The translations under genes and the position numbers were made by a program. Shown here in pieces: positions 60,836 through 64,000 of a DNA stretch of 64,000 nucleotides; the stretch's first letter is position 1, and each line of letters opens with the position of its first letter. Under the pieces are notes generated by a model. It was given only the letters and a program-made list of their open reading frames with translations, was not told where the DNA came from and did not search any database. Origin of the DNA: Gordonia heveisoli (GTDB taxonomy: Bacteria; Actinomycetota; Actinomycetes; Mycobacteriales; Mycobacteriaceae); NCBI RefSeq assembly GCF_030315745.1, contig NZ_JASXSH010000001.1:124001-188000 (forward strand). Direction: 5' to 3'.

Positions 60836-61159
60836 TCATGCGATGTGCAGTTCACCCATCTCCGACCACCCGTCGCCATCGATCTCCCGGCTGATGATCC
60901 GCGGTGTCTCCCGTAGTGCCGGGCGCATCGCGTCGAGGCCGGCGCGGAAATGTGGCGCCGACACATGCGCCGACCCTGCTGCGGCGTCCCGGAATGCTTC
61001 CACCAGGACGAATTCGGCCGGATCGTCCACGCCCCGGAACCAGTCGAACCACAGGTTCCCGTCCTCGGCGCGGGTCGCGGCGGTGAACTCCGCCGTGCGT
61101 TCCAGCCACCCCTCGACGAACTCGTCGGCCACCTTGAACCTCACCACGATGAAGATCAC
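60836..61159 (-). CDS. Antibiotic biosynthesis monooxygenase (ABM)/quinol monooxygenase-like
   Basis: 107 residues from GTG 61159. ABM ferredoxin-like fold: IFIVVRFKVADEFVEGWLERTAEFTAATRAEDGNLWFDWFRGVDDPAEFVLVEAFRDAAAGSAHVSAPHF, where the phrase NLWFDWFRG is the usual GxxxY-like core strand and HVSAPHF the conserved His-helix. Family members oxidise quinols or are cofactor-free monooxygenases such as YgiN. Third in an apparent operon adh, groEL-like, abm with gaps of 76 and 53 bp. Confidence 0.85.
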   Translation of the reverse strand: MIFIVVRFKVADEFVEGWLERTAEFTAATRAEDGNLWFDWFRGVDDPAEFVLVEAFRDAAAGSAHVSAPHFRAGLDAMRPALRETPRIISREIDGDGWSEMGELHIA

Positions 61160-61212
61160 CGTGCGCCTCCCATCTATCGATCAGTACATTGCCAGTCGGT
61201 TAATGTGCCCGG

Positions 61213-63967
<2,755 letters not shown>

Positions 63968-64000
63968 GACTTCTCCTGACCGGTGATCCGGGTGTTGGTG

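Overview
High-GC DNA packed with short-spaced genes, from a mycolic-acid actinobacterium (order Mycobacteriales). Gordonia or a close relative fits best. The evidence is a secreted antigen-85-type mycolyltransferase, a Ddn-type F420-dependent enzyme family, a mycothiol-linked maleylpyruvate isomerase-like fold, DUF5313 and DUF4185 proteins, many FadD/FadE/SDR lipid genes, and a GroEL-like/alcohol dehydrogenase pair of the kind that accompanies propane monooxygenases in Gordonia, Rhodococcus and Mycobacterium. The genus is inferred from gene content only.

Layout. 0-7.4 kb: C-terminus of a membrane protein, mycolyltransferase, a frameshifted amidase, an FAD dehydrogenase, then a DyP peroxidase with an encapsulin-loading tail followed by its encapsulin shell. 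7.4-11.1 kb: heterodimeric ABC exporter. 11.1-19.4 kb: small metabolic genes (YdeI-like, an SDR with a KstR-like operator, MerR/aldo-keto reductase, a gluconokinase remnant, 2-hydroxyacid dehydrogenase/RNase HI, Tam methyltransferase, a DUF4185 secreted protein, DUF1697). 19.4-23 kb: a MetE-like protein, a DszC/SfnB-like flavin monooxygenase and an IPNS-like oxygenase. 23-28.7 kb: an acyl-CoA dehydrogenase with a kinase-like partner (ACAD10/11-like pair), an OhrR-like regulator with a 22-bp palindrome, membrane and CoA-binding proteins. 28.8-36.4 kb: NDH-2, OPT transporter, ferredoxin reductase, Ddn-like protein, SDR, DUF5313. 36.5-40.7 kb: MarR, CinA and the RNA-polymerase recycling ATPase HelR behind a rifamycin-associated element (RAE). 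40.7-44.5 kb: divergent FadD and FadE-FabG. 44.7-51.4 kb: CotH-like kinase, haem-oxygenase-like diiron protein, CDGSH protein, HemK-like methyltransferase, then a partner-switching stress module (anti-sigma kinase, STAS antagonist, SigB/SigF-type sigma, PAS-ANTAR regulator). 51.5-59 kb: lipase/TetR, nucleotidyltransferase, tautomerase-dehydrogenase operon with divergent TetR, membrane proteins including FetB-like. 59-64 kb: Fis-type activator, quinol monooxygenase-like protein, GroEL-like chaperonin and Zn alcohol dehydrogenase, probably one flank of a diiron alkane/propane monooxygenase cluster lying to the right of the window.

Most notable signals: (i) the RAE-like 20-mer before helR; (ii) two matches to the SigF/SigB promoter (GTTT-N16-GGGTA), one before the anti-sigma gene and one placed so that the diiron-protein mRNA would be leaderless; (iii) several perfect palindromes next to their likely regulators; (iv) two decayed genes; (v) uncommon co-localised enzyme sets (MetE-like/DszC-like/IPNS-like; kinase plus acyl-CoA dehydrogenase). 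No tRNA, rRNA, CRISPR, IS or prophage genes were recognised.
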